Shown here one piece after another: positions 32,619 to 39,620 of a stretch of 64,000 bases of DNA. The position numbers were made by a program, and so were the translations under genes. Where the stretch lies: NCBI GenBank assembly GCA_023229385.1, contig JALNZI010000001.1, positions 124,001-188,000 of the forward strand, given 5' to 3'. The notes under the pieces were generated by a model. That model was not told the DNA's origin and made no database searches. It saw only the letters and a list, made by a program, of their open reading frames with translations. The DNA comes from Candidatus Omnitrophota bacterium. GTDB lineage: Bacteria; Omnitrophota; Gorgyraeia; Gygaellales; Profunditerraquicolaceae. Each line of letters begins with the position of its first letter. Position 1 is the stretch's first letter.

Positions 32619-33269
32619 TTAGGCTACGACTGCCTTGGGTGCCTTCTTGCCCTTGTGCTTGGGCACCTTGACGGTATCAACCACGGGAGCGGGAACAGGT
32701 GCAGGAATCTCGGCCTTGGGTGCTTCGGGAGCGTGGCCCTCTTCCATCGTGGATTCGGTCGGCTTCACATGGCGAGTGACTTCGCCCTTGAACTGAGCAT
32801 TCAGCCGGGCAATGGCCTTCTGAATTCCGGTCATGCGAATGGAGTCCAGCTTGGCCGTGAACTTGCGAGGGGCCTTTGTTCCCTCGGGCTGGCCCTTCAC
32901 CTGAGCCATGATCGTGCATTCGTGGCCGAAAAGAGCCTCTTCCAAGCTCACTTCCACGTACTCCCCTTCGACCTTCACCACCACAGGATGGCTCTTGAGG
33001 GCGCGAAGATCATCCAAGATCGTCTGACGAAGCTTCTGATCGTCACCCTTCCTGGCCTTCTTCTGGTCGTCGAGAACCTTCGAGGTGCTGGCCAGAGCCG
33101 CCTTCAGAAGCGAATCAGCCTTCTTCAGGACATCCTTGGGAAGAGCAGCCATTTCCTCGGAACTGAGAGCCGAAAACTTGGCGGCAGTGATGTTCTCGAC
33201 CGTGAGAACTTCATTGATGACGGTTTCGGTGAAAGCAGAGACAGGAGCGGAAGTAAGCGTGGTTTCCAT
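32619..33269 (-). CDS. GC-rich early protein, paralog B, 216 aa
   Basis: Paralog of 30461-30976 with the same blocks: KARKGDDQKLRQTILDDL, VSLEEALFGHECTI, APRKFTAKLDSIRM, NAQFKGEVTRH. The N-terminal half carries an extra helical segment and the C-terminus is an A/P/K-rich tail (VPAPVV, KHKGKKAPKA). The codon use is the most GC-rich in the window. The ATG after AAAGAAAGACACTACA is chosen by comparison with paralog A. Unknown function; strong early expression inferred. Confidence 0.8.
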   Translation of the reverse strand: METTLTSAPVSAFTETVINEVLTVENITAAKFSALSSEEMAALPKDVLKKADSLLKAALASTSKVLDDQKKARKGDDQKLRQTILDDLRALKSHPVVVKVEGEYVEVSLEEALFGHECTIMAQVKGQPEGTKAPRKFTAKLDSIRMTGIQKAIARLNAQFKGEVTRHVKPTESTMEEGHAPEAPKAEIPAPVPAPVVDTVKVPKHKGKKAPKAVVA

Positions 33270-33333
33270 TGTAGTGTCTTTCTTTTGAGGTTGAGAGGCT
33301 TGGAGAACCATTCTCGTCGTCTCTTACACATAG

Positions 33334-33361
33334 AATATAAAAATCTAGTGACTTTTGGCAA
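33334..33361 (-). promoter_or_regulatory. sigma70-type promoter of paralog B
   Basis: TTGCCA (33356-33361), 16 bases, TATATT (33334-33339), then CTATGTGTAAG. Confidence 0.8.
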
Positions 33362-33457
33362 CTAAATCTGAAAGAAAGTTAAAGATAATTTGCAGAACTA
33401 GCTAGGAGGGATTTTCTTGCCTAGTTGCGAGTATATATAATAGCAGAATAGAAGTCA

Positions 33458-33554
33458 AAAATAATTCCAAAATTTAACCTTGCAAATCAGTTCAGTCTAT
33501 ACTAAATTTCAAGTATATACAAAAGGAATAATAGATATACTAATCCATTATTAC
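33458..33554. repeat. roughly 95-bp early-region repeat, copy 7
   Basis: Blocks AATAATTCCAAAATTTAACC, CAGTCTATACTAAATTTC and GGAATAATAGATAT; a terminator-like GAGTATATAT/ATACTC inverted repeat and TGA-rich segment follow at about 33565-33605. Confidence 0.9.
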
Positions 33555-33658
33555 ATAAAAAGAAAGAGTATATATTACTGCATACTCAATCAATCACTCA
33601 ATTAAATGTTGTCGGAAATATATATAATAAGGAATTTATTATTTGCATAAATAGCAAT

Positions 33659-34438
33659 ATGTATAATAAATCAGTAATTAATTTAGCTAAAAAAATGAAA
33701 TTAAATGGAAGCTCAATTAGCGAAATAAGTAGAAAAATTTGTGCTAGTAGATCAGCCATTAAAGAATGGGTTACTCAATCAAAAAGATACACACCTAAAA
33801 ACATATTTTATAATATAACTACTTTTGAATCATTTACTAATAATATGGCAAAGTTTGAAGAATATAGAAAATCATATTATTACTTATTGGGCCAATATTT
33901 GGGAGATGGATGCATTAGCTTAATGAAAAATAAACGAACATACGAACTACGGATAATGTGTGCTGATTCACATCCTATGATAATTGAAGAAGTTAAGAAA
34001 TCCTTAAATATAGTATTTCCATATAATAAAATACAAGATGTGAAACGTCCAGGCTGTCGTTCAATTGGAATATATTGCAGTGCGTTACCTCAAATATTTC
34101 CTCACACTGGAAAGGGCAAAAAACATAATAGAATCATTAAATTAATAGATTGGCAACTTAATTATTTAGAATCAAATAAAATTTATTTACTAAAAGGACT
34201 ATTTCATTCAGATGGATCATATTATTATTCAAAAGCGACTAATAATTATCACTATAATTTTACCAATTGCTCATTAGATATTCATAATATTTTTCAAAAT
34301 TGTTTAGAGTCATTAAACATTAGATATACCTTTAATAAAAGAAAATGTAAAAAAATATTACCTAATGATATATATTTAACAATAATTTATCGCAAATCTG
34401 AAGTAGATAAATTATTTGAATTAATTGGGCCTAAATAA
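33659..34438 (+). CDS. LAGLIDADG homing endonuclease
   Basis: A 259-residue protein with two LAGLIDADG-type helices: YLLGQYLGDGC at about residues 75-85 and YLLKGLFHSDGS at about 178-189, each ending in the catalytic acidic residue. The N-terminal 40 residues are a resolvase-like helix-turn-helix (SSISEISRKICASRSAIKEW). It is a lone plus-strand gene inside a minus-strand region, convergent with the intron-containing tRNA-Leu. It may serve that intron's mobility or act as a free-standing homing gene. Confidence 0.88.
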   Translation: MYNKSVINLAKKMKLNGSSISEISRKICASRSAIKEWVTQSKRYTPKNIFYNITTFESFTNNMAKFEEYRKSYYYLLGQYLGDGCISLMKNKRTYELRIMCADSHPMIIEEVKKSLNIVFPYNKIQDVKRPGCRSIGIYCSALPQIFPHTGKGKKHNRIIKLIDWQLNYLESNKIYLLKGLFHSDGSYYYSKATNNYHYNFTNCSLDIHNIFQNCLESLNIRYTFNKRKCKKILPNDIYLTIIYRKSEVDKLFELIGPK

Positions 34439-34443
34439 AAAAA

Positions 34444-34467
34444 CCTCCTAGAAATTAATCTAGGAGG
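34444..34467. terminator. bidirectional terminator
   Basis: CCTCCTAGA/TCTAGGAGG stem with A and T runs on both sides, serving the endonuclease and the tRNA-Leu transcript. Confidence 0.85.
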
Positions 34468-34475
34468 ATTTATAG

Positions 34476-34840
34476 TGCCCAAGGCGGGACTTGAACCCGC
34501 ACGGCCTTACGGCCAAAGCATTTTACTTACCACTATTACTTTCGTAACCAATCAATTAGATTGTTTGTGGTCTGGACTATCCCTTCATCATATTCAATTT
34601 CTTGAAGTTAGATGGGCGATTATAGTCTCTACACCTTCCTATTACTAGGCTTGGCACGGTATTGGGTCAATATTGCTATTAGGCCGTTCACCGTTAGCAG
34701 CTTATCTAGATAAACTACCCTCAAGGGACTCTTATGTCACTACTTGAGATTACGCCTTACTACATATTCGTTTCCAAATATGCGACCCAACCCTATTACT
34801 AGGGTTTAGTGCTCAGTGTCTACCATTCCACCACCAGGGC
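34476..34840 (-). tRNA. tRNA-Leu(UAA) interrupted by a group I intron
   Basis: Exon 1 (34840-34808) is 33 nt and ends at U33; exon 2 (34525-34476) starts at U34. Joined, they give an 83-nt class II tRNA: acceptor GCCCTGG/CTTGGGC with one U-U mismatch, anticodon stem GAGCA/TGCTT, loop CTTAAAA with anticodon UAA, variable arm GGCCGTAAGGCC, and T stem GCGGG/CCCGC. The intron occupies 34526-34807. The codon UUA should be frequent in this genome. Confidence 0.9.
34526..34807 (-). other. group I self-splicing intron, 282 nt, no internal ORF
   Basis: The 5' splice site follows U33 and the intron ends in G, both group I hallmarks. A P1-like helix AACCCT/AGGGTT places G opposite the splice-site U. 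P7 is recognisable as GACTAT (in GTAGAGACTATAATCG) pairing with ATAGTC (in AAGGGATAGTCCAGACC), and AATACCGTGCCAAGCC fits the P4-P6 joining region. The insertion lies one base from the site used by the cyanobacterial and plastid tRNA-Leu(UAA) introns (after U34). Confidence 0.85.
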
Positions 34841-35245
34841 ATGAGCTAAAAAATGAAGCTAAAAAGAATTGCCTATTACCTTGTTTATATCTGCTTGATG
34901 CAGTATATTAGGTTCTGTTCATTGACTCGGATTAAGGTGAACCCGATGATTGTAAATGGCCTGAAAAACTAACAATGATCCGTTCAGTTTCATCTTCAGT
35001 TTGACGTGAGGGCTTTATTTACTATCATTTTATTACACTTGCGTTTTTGTAATTAGGCTACTGGACTAACTACAATCTATTTCAGTTTATGTGGATGACT
35101 GAAAAAAGATATTTTACCACAAGCCTATCATTCTTTTGATTTGATTTACCTCAAGGACTATGATTCACGAAGAGCGTAGCCATTAAGTGCTTCAAATGGT
35201 TATTGCTAACCTAGCTTCAACTATTCCAAAGATTTCAAAGAACAA
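34841..35245 (-). other. non-coding spacer with hairpins between two tRNA genes
   Basis: 405 bases without a credible reading frame, transcribed from the promoter at 35348 between the tRNA-like gene and tRNA-Leu. Minus-strand hairpins include TTTCAGT/ACTGAAA and the 7-bp TCGGGTT/AATCCGA. It could be an RNA of its own or processed precursor sequence. Nothing is recognised. Confidence 0.5.
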
Positions 35246-35333
35246 TGGGGGATGATGGATTCGAACCACCGATATCAAGCAGTTCACTTGGTAGCTCACT
35301 GCTAGGTGCCTTAAGCCTCTGGGCTAATCCCCC
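35246..35333 (-). tRNA. class II tRNA-like gene, unusual anticodon arm
   Basis: 88 nt with a perfect acceptor (GGGGGAT/ATCCCCC), a good T arm (GGTGG TTCGAAT CCATC) and a D arm (AGCCCAGAGGCTTAAGGC) like those of tRNA-Ser. The central part folds poorly: TAGC-AGTGA-GCTA gives a 5-nt loop, or a 7-nt loop CAGTGAG lacking U33, while CAAG/CTTG can form the variable arm. The isotype cannot be called. It may be degenerate, tRNA-derived or a mimic. Confidence 0.65.
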
Positions 35334-35347
35334 AATCTCATGTATTC

Positions 35348-35376
35348 AATATAATAATTTGGGCTACTGTTGGCAA
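35348..35376 (-). promoter_or_regulatory. sigma70-type promoter of the tRNA cluster
   Basis: TTGCCA (35371-35376), 17 bases, TATATT (35348-35353), 15 bases upstream of the tRNA-like gene. Confidence 0.8.
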
Positions 35377-35573
35377 CTTTTGGGAGAAGATTTCTTAAAA
35401 TTCTGCAAGCTCTCAAACACACTGAACAAGCTAGCATCCTTGTTGCTCTGGCTTGCCTTTAGCTCGCTCATATTCACAACCGCTTCAAACAATAGATCAA
35501 CATCCTTCATCATATACTCTTTCTGATTGATTTATCTTGCTGCCTTACCATAAGGTGTAGCAAACATAGTAAA

Positions 35574-35797
35574 GAAAAAAGAGACTTGCAAGGGTTTATT
35601 CTTACAAGTCTCAATAGCACACTTCACATTTTTTAACTAGTGTACGGTAGTGTCTCACCTAGCTTACGCCCTAGCTTTTTGCATTTTGATATTTAAGGCA
35701 TATGCGGAGCAAAGTCACCTGTGCCCAAGGGGATTTAGCTAGTCTCTTCTCATGTTCGCGGCCTGAGTCAAGACTTGCATGGCTTCCTAGATCCACC
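35574..35797 (-). ncRNA. non-coding RNA candidate, about 225 nt
   Basis: Promoter TTGCCA-17-TATATT (35804-35832) and a strong terminator hairpin (35581-35612, GAGACTTG/CAAGTCTC) with a T6 run bracket a region without a credible ORF. GC content is above the local average. Not recognised. Confidence 0.65.
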
Positions 35798-35803
35798 TCA
35801 ACC

Positions 35804-35832
35804 AATATAATAAATGAATTTAATTCTGGCAA
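35804..35832 (-). promoter_or_regulatory. sigma70-type promoter
   Basis: TTGCCA (35827-35832), 17 bases, TATATT (35804-35809). It overlaps the end of the gene at 35836. Confidence 0.75.
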
Positions 35833-35835
35833 GCC

Positions 35836-36090
35836 CTACATGTACAGTTCTTCAACCGTCTTTCTACTCTTGCATTTGGATAGTGACAATTCATGCCACC
35901 AAAGAGGAGTAGAATATCCATCCATTTTTACTAGACAATATTCTTTCTGGTGTACTCTAATGATCTGTCCAGTTGAACAAATCATGTGCTGTCTGTCACG
36001 ATATTGATGGTAATCTTGTTTAATGTCTATGTGTTCTTCAGTTGGTCGAAGACACATGACAATGACAAAATCCTTAGCAGAAAATGACAT
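35836..36090 (-). CDS. small protein family member, 84 aa
   Basis: Not recognised. CAGGAG precedes the ATG by 7 bases. Its end (PLWWHELSLSKCKSRKT) resembles the end of the 60-residue protein at 36306 (PMGWQHSLLKVKSRKKS), so the two are probably paralogs. Own promoter at 36129. Confidence 0.65.
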   Translation of the reverse strand: MSFSAKDFVIVMCLRPTEEHIDIKQDYHQYRDRQHMICSTGQIIRVHQKEYCLVKMDGYSTPLWWHELSLSKCKSRKTVEELYM

Positions 36091-36128
36091 TGCATGCTCC
36101 TGGTCGATGGGAATATTCCCCTACTAGG

Positions 36129-36156
36129 AATATAAAATTCTAGCCAACCTTGCCAA
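36129..36156 (-). promoter_or_regulatory. sigma70-type promoter
   Basis: TTGGCA (36151-36156), 16 bases, TATATT (36129-36134). Confidence 0.7.
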
Positions 36157-36267
36157 CTACAAAATGAACTATTTTCGGCTTTGTCAACTACTATTTTGAC
36201 TTTTTTGAAGATCTCAAAATTCCAATGTTCATCACTAATTAACACCTAAGATTAGCTCAGATACAGA

Positions 36268-36294
36268 AAAAGACAGTGATTAGCGTCACTGCCT
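36268..36294 (-). terminator. terminator
   Basis: Minus-strand GCAGTGA-CGCTAA-TCACTGT hairpin followed by T5, directly after the 60-residue gene. Confidence 0.8.
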
Positions 36295-36305
36295 TCTTCC
36301 TGGAA

Positions 36306-36488
36306 TTAGATGCCACTCTTTTTCCTACTTTTGACTTTCAGGAGAGAATGCTGCCATCCCATTGGGATGGCCTCCCTATTATCAAAAGTAATTGCTAGAT
36401 TAAGCTCGTTTCTCAGTTCAAGCTCGTTCATATCCCTTTCACTAAATGCCGCAACTGTGCATTTAGATATTCCATCTATGACTAACAT
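36306..36488 (-). CDS. small protein family member, 60 aa
   Basis: Not recognised. Shares its C-terminal WQHSLLKVKSRK block with the protein at 35836. The ribosome binding site is weak, and about 120 bases of structured leader (ATGAGCC/GGCTCAT stem around 36560-36600) separate it from the promoter at 36617; the leader may regulate it. Confidence 0.55.
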   Translation of the reverse strand: MLVIDGISKCTVAAFSERDMNELELRNELNLAITFDNREAIPMGWQHSLLKVKSRKKSGI

Positions 36489-36616
36489 TCCAGAAAAATG
36501 GACAAATTTTCTGGGCCTGATAGGTTATAATTTAAGCTCAATGTACTAAGCCTACACCACATGAGCCGAGTTTTCTGAGGATTACCAGGGATTGGCTCAT
36601 CCTCTCCAACAATATG

Positions 36617-36645
36617 AATATAATAAATTGAACTACATGTGGCAA
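36617..36645 (-). promoter_or_regulatory. sigma70-type promoter
   Basis: TTGCCA (36640-36645), 17 bases, TATATT (36617-36622). Confidence 0.75.
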
Positions 36646-36660
36646 CCTATTTGAGAAGAA

Positions 36661-36684
36661 AAATCTATCAACAACTTATCAACA
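36661..36684 (+). repeat. 24-bp element with DnaA-box-like end, copy 1
   Basis: AAATCTATCAACAACTTATC followed by AACA; differs in one base from 51258-51281, where the end is the DnaA box TTATCCACA. Confidence 0.7.
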
Positions 36685-36688
36685 TACG

Positions 36689-36888
36689 AAAAAAGGTTCC
36701 CATTGCTGGAAGCCTTAAGAGTGTGTCGTATTGGTATTGTTTCAATCTGCGCCCCTTTAGAAGGCGGTACTAATAGCTAAAATTACAAGAGGGGTGCAAT
36801 TAATTCCCCATCTCAAATAGGCCAAATGAAGCTAAACACCTATTTGAAACTTTTTTGCATCCTAACTATATACAATCACTTGGACTGC
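36689..36888 (-). ncRNA. non-coding RNA candidate, about 200 nt
   Basis: Promoter TTGCCA-16-TATATT at 36895-36922; terminator GGCTTCC/GGGAACC with T6 at 36689-36714. Inside, CAAATAGG/CCTATTTG is an 8-bp stem. No credible ORF. Not recognised. Confidence 0.65.
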
Positions 36889-36894
36889 TCATTG

Positions 36895-36922
36895 AATATA
36901 AAAATATTTGACTATGTGGCAA
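36895..36922 (-). promoter_or_regulatory. sigma70-type promoter
   Basis: TTGCCA (36917-36922), 16 bases, TATATT (36895-36900). Confidence 0.75.
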
Positions 36923-36944
36923 CCTTTTCTACACAAATCCTAAA

Positions 36945-37044
36945 AAATAATTCTTCCAAAATTTAACCTTGCAAAGTGATCCACTCTATACTAAATTTCA
37001 AATATATACATAAAAGAATAATATATATCTTTATCTATTATTAA
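36945..37044. repeat. roughly 95-bp early-region repeat, copy 8
   Basis: Rightmost copy, with TTCCAAAATTTAACC, CACTCTATACTAAATTTC and AGAATAATATATATC. Confidence 0.88.
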
Positions 37045-37106
37045 TCTCAACTCACTCACTCATTTTTTATTACTACTTTACTATTATTGAATTTATTATA
37101 TCACTA

Positions 37107-37526
37107 TCATGGTATTAACTCTTCAATAATCTCAAAATTATTATTGCTAGTTGTAAAATATACTATCCGACTCAATCCTATTGATTTTAAAAATATCTCA
37201 CAAGATGGACAAGGTTTAGATGATTTAACTAAATTTATTCCACTCTTACTTATTCCAACTATATATAATGTCATCTTTCTACTAATTGTATTGTTCCGAC
37301 TAATATGCTTAGTTATACAATTAATCTCAGAATGTGTGGGAATTGGATATGAATATATCTGAGGGGTATTCTTATTACTTTTATTATAATTGTTGACGCC
37401 ACGACTTACTATCTTATTATTAACACTTAAATATGAAACCATTGTATATCTACCATGCTTTTGTAAATTATTTCTACAATAATTTAAAGCAGAATTGATC
37501 ATCTTTATGTCATATGATTTAATCAT
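37107..37526 (-). CDS. cytidine/deoxycytidylate deaminase-like protein
   Basis: The zinc-binding pair of the deaminase fold is present: THSEINC (HxE) and, about 37 residues later, KPCPSCEIFLKSIG (PCxxC). dCMP deaminases turn dCMP into dUMP for thymidylate synthesis and are common in T4-like phages. The start is uncertain: the ATG at 37526 keeps the whole domain, while an in-frame GTG at 37598 would add 24 residues. It lies downstream of a tRNA-like gene. The alanine of the usual HAE is a serine here, a known variant. Confidence 0.8.
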   Translation of the reverse strand: MIKSYDIKMINSALNYCRNNLQKHGRYTMVSYLSVNNKIVSRGVNNYNKSNKNTPQIYSYPIPTHSEINCITKHISRNNTISRKMTLYIVGISKSGINLVKSSKPCPSCEIFLKSIGLSRIVYFTTSNNNFEIIEELIP

Positions 37527-37629
37527 CCTAGTACTTTTCGGGTAGGTTGACCCTATTATTTTTAAATATACTAGGGGCTTTTTGTCGTATATTAGCACTT
37601 TTCGGATTTTATTGATTATTTACTCTATA

Positions 37630-37706
37630 TGGGCCAGGAGGGGCTCGAACCCTCATGTAACCAATTACCATTTCAGCACCTTATAAGAGTGAGTGGATAC
37701 TGGCCC
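37630..37706 (-). tRNA. tRNA-like gene lacking a normal D arm
   Basis: 77 nt with a perfect acceptor (GGGCCAG/CTGGCCC) and T arm (GAGGG TTCGAGC CCCTC). The best anticodon arm, TCACT-CTTATAA-GGTGC, would give UAU (Ile), leaving only 7 nt for the D region and a 21-nt variable arm with an ATG-TAA/TTACAT hairpin. A standard cloverleaf cannot be drawn. It may be a D-armless tRNA, a degenerate gene or a tRNA mimic. Confidence 0.6.
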
Positions 37707-37831
37707 GATGTCAATTTGCTAGACACATTTATATTGGCTAAAAAATGCTAATGTAATTTGTTGCTGTTAGTGTCTAATATATGCTTAATAGTTGTTTAGC
37801 TATTGCTTCACTTCCCTTTGGGCATGTATTC

Positions 37832-37860
37832 AATATAATAAAAGCATTTATCCTTGTAAA
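37832..37860 (-). promoter_or_regulatory. sigma70-type promoter of the tRNA-like gene
   Basis: TTTACA (37855-37860), 17 bases, TATATT (37832-37837). Confidence 0.7.
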
Positions 37861-37872
37861 GTTTTTGAGCAT

Positions 37873-37973
37873 AAAAAAGGGGGAGAGGAACCTAAGCTCA
37901 CTCTCCCCGAAGTTAAAGAAGACTTGGCACTAACAATTCCCCGCGTTCGGTGCCTAATCTCCTACTAACCTGT
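37873..37973 (-). ncRNA. small non-coding RNA candidate, about 100 nt
   Basis: Promoter TTGACA-16-TATATT at 37980-38007; hairpin GGCAC/GTGCC, then a GGGGAGAG/CTCTCCCC terminator with T6 (37873-37908). Too short for a protein gene and without a good ribosome binding site and frame. Confidence 0.65.
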
Positions 37974-37979
37974 GCATAG

Positions 37980-38007
37980 AATATAATAATTCTAGGCATC
38001 TTGTCAA
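37980..38007 (-). promoter_or_regulatory. sigma70-type promoter
   Basis: TTGACA (38002-38007), 16 bases, TATATT (37980-37985). Confidence 0.8.
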
Positions 38008-38119
38008 GTATTTTGAACAGAAGTTTGTCTCAATCTGGTGCGAGTTTGAGACAATATTCTGATTTTTCCCAGGGGGTTTTTCAATTTCCTTGAGAATTAG
38101 TCTCAAAGATGCCCAAAAA

Positions 38120-38479
38120 TCATCGAGCTAATTCTACCAATGGAATATTGTCTACTGCCTCCAAAATGTGGGCTTCACATTCGCTGATCTTGGCTAGAAT
38201 GGCTTCAGTATTGTTGTGAGTATCCACCAGGGCTTCAGTGAGGCTATGCTTGAATACTTGATTGAAAGCCCGCTTAAGCTCTCCATGAAAGCCTAATACT
38301 TCCCATTTGGAGCGGCTTTCTCCCTTACCTTCCCCTCTCCTGGCAATAACATTGTCCTTATGAATTACTGTAGCAAAATTCATCTTATCAAACTTGATAA
38401 TACGAATATTACCACCATCATAAATCATAGGACGATCACCACCACTTACCATTTCTTCATCAAATACTTCTTGAGCCAT
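38120..38479 (-). CDS. hypothetical protein, 119 aa
   Basis: Not recognised. Beta-rich first half (DGGNIRIIKFDKMNFATVIH), then a helical tail (ILAKISECEAHILEAVD). Codons are GC-richer toward the 3' end. It opens the early block on its right side. Confidence 0.65.
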   Translation of the reverse strand: MAQEVFDEEMVSGGDRPMIYDGGNIRIIKFDKMNFATVIHKDNVIARRGEGKGESRSKWEVLGFHGELKRAFNQVFKHSLTEALVDTHNNTEAILAKISECEAHILEAVDNIPLVELAR

Positions 38480-38773
38480 TGTATTACTTTCTTTTGTGCT
38501 ATGGTTTTCTCTACTATTAAACTATTCAGCAATTACTGCTAAATTAACTTTTTCATTTTTTCTTCAATGATGTATAAATAAAAGAATATGCAACGGATGG
38601 CAACTTAGACCAAAAACGCCCTCAAAAATCCTAATCAATCAAATCAATTATTCAGCATAAAATTTCCCAAGATCTATAAACAATCAATCAACATATTATT
38701 AACAATTGTTAATAATCATAATTAAAGTAATTTAATTATTGCTCAAAAAACGAGTTGGGACCGACCTTTTTTA

Positions 38774-39232
38774 TTACTCGGCTACCCGATAATAATTAAA
38801 ATCCAATAGTATATTGCCAGTTAGCGAGATATTATTATCCCTAAGAATTTGGTTAAGTTCAAAGGATCTTATAAAATCATTCTTATTTGGGTTCCAGTAG
38901 TAGTAAGCATTATTAGAGACTTCAAGATAAGTAATAAGCTCATCCATTAAATCTTTAGGAATATTAAGTTTATTCATATTTACTATAATAGCAGATCTTA
39001 CTATTTCAGGGCATACAAGTTTTTCAAAGTCACAAAGATCATGAATTTCCTGAGTAATCCCGCTATATTTTTCAAGTTCTTGTAAAGTATCGTATGCTTG
39101 TTTTTTATTATAGAATAGAGTAAAATTAGCAATACCTAGATTAGAGTCATTAAATCTAGCATACATTGGTCTTCCAGTAGGAGTCAATCCAGCGTATACA
39201 GTTTTGTCAGTTGGGCAGTAAATGAAGTACAT
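38774..39232 (-). CDS. hypothetical protein, 152 aa
   Basis: Not recognised. Starts MYFIYCPTDKTVYAGLTPTGR, then YNKKQAYDTLQELEKY, and ends with a helical region and a beta segment. It has an early promoter at 39279. The gap 38542-38773 to its left shows only A/T-rich sequence with TTGTTAATAA-type repeats. Confidence 0.65.
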   Translation of the reverse strand: MYFIYCPTDKTVYAGLTPTGRPMYARFNDSNLGIANFTLFYNKKQAYDTLQELEKYSGITQEIHDLCDFEKLVCPEIVRSAIIVNMNKLNIPKDLMDELITYLEVSNNAYYYWNPNKNDFIRSFELNQILRDNNISLTGNILLDFNYYRVAE

Positions 39233-39278
39233 AGTTGAGATCCCTTTGAGTGAGTTGAGAATATTCTCTTCACGTAGT

Positions 39279-39306
39279 AATATAAAAATTTTAGGGAAGT
39301 TGGCAA
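39279..39306 (-). promoter_or_regulatory. sigma70-type promoter
   Basis: TTGCCA (39301-39306), 16 bases, TATATT (39279-39284); the last clear member of the early promoter set. Confidence 0.75.
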
Positions 39307-39346
39307 GGGGGAATTGAAGGTATGCTCATTATTTTAGGCCACTCAC

Positions 39347-39586
39347 TCAAGATCTAATTAAGGCTCCACAGTTTTGTGTATCATCGTCCTGAGAATTTAT
39401 AACATTATTATTTTTATCATAAGCAGTAACAATAATAGATCCATTGCTTGGAGACAGTGCTAGATAAGTTCCATCAATAAATTCTATATGTATTCTTCCA
39501 GTTGGGTTAGGTTGAATGATATTAGAAATGACTTTACCGATAGAATGTCTACGGGTATATGGAGTAATGAAATAGCTCATGCTCAA
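39347..39586 (-). CDS. hypothetical protein, 79 aa
   Basis: Not recognised. Beta-rich (GKVISNIIQPNPTGRIHIEF, YLALSPSNGSIIVTAYD), possibly a small barrel. It follows the lipoprotein at 39621 on the minus strand. Confidence 0.65.
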   Translation of the reverse strand: MSMSYFITPYTRRHSIGKVISNIIQPNPTGRIHIEFIDGTYLALSPSNGSIIVTAYDKNNNVINSQDDDTQNCGALIRS

Positions 39587-39620
39587 TCTTTCTGTTTAGT
39601 AGATTTTGTTATATAAAATT

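Noticed and set aside
32655..33365. 236-codon open frame opposite the GC-rich paralog B
   Set aside because: GC-rich coding sequence creates long antisense frames; paralog A shows an antisense frame of similar kind, and only the minus-strand frame is conserved between them.
35245..36007. Plus-strand frames of 93 and 101 codons over the tRNA and RNA genes
   Set aside because: They cover a tRNA-like gene, its promoter and an RNA gene on the other strand and lack ribosome binding sites.
20284..37044. The 95-bp repeats as insertion sequences or MITEs
   Set aside because: No terminal inverted repeats with target duplications; always in the same terminator-promoter slot and none inside genes.
37107..37526. 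Choosing the longer GTG start for the deaminase
   Set aside because: The extra 24 residues overlap a repeat-like stretch after the tRNA and add nothing to the deaminase domain; kept as an alternative.
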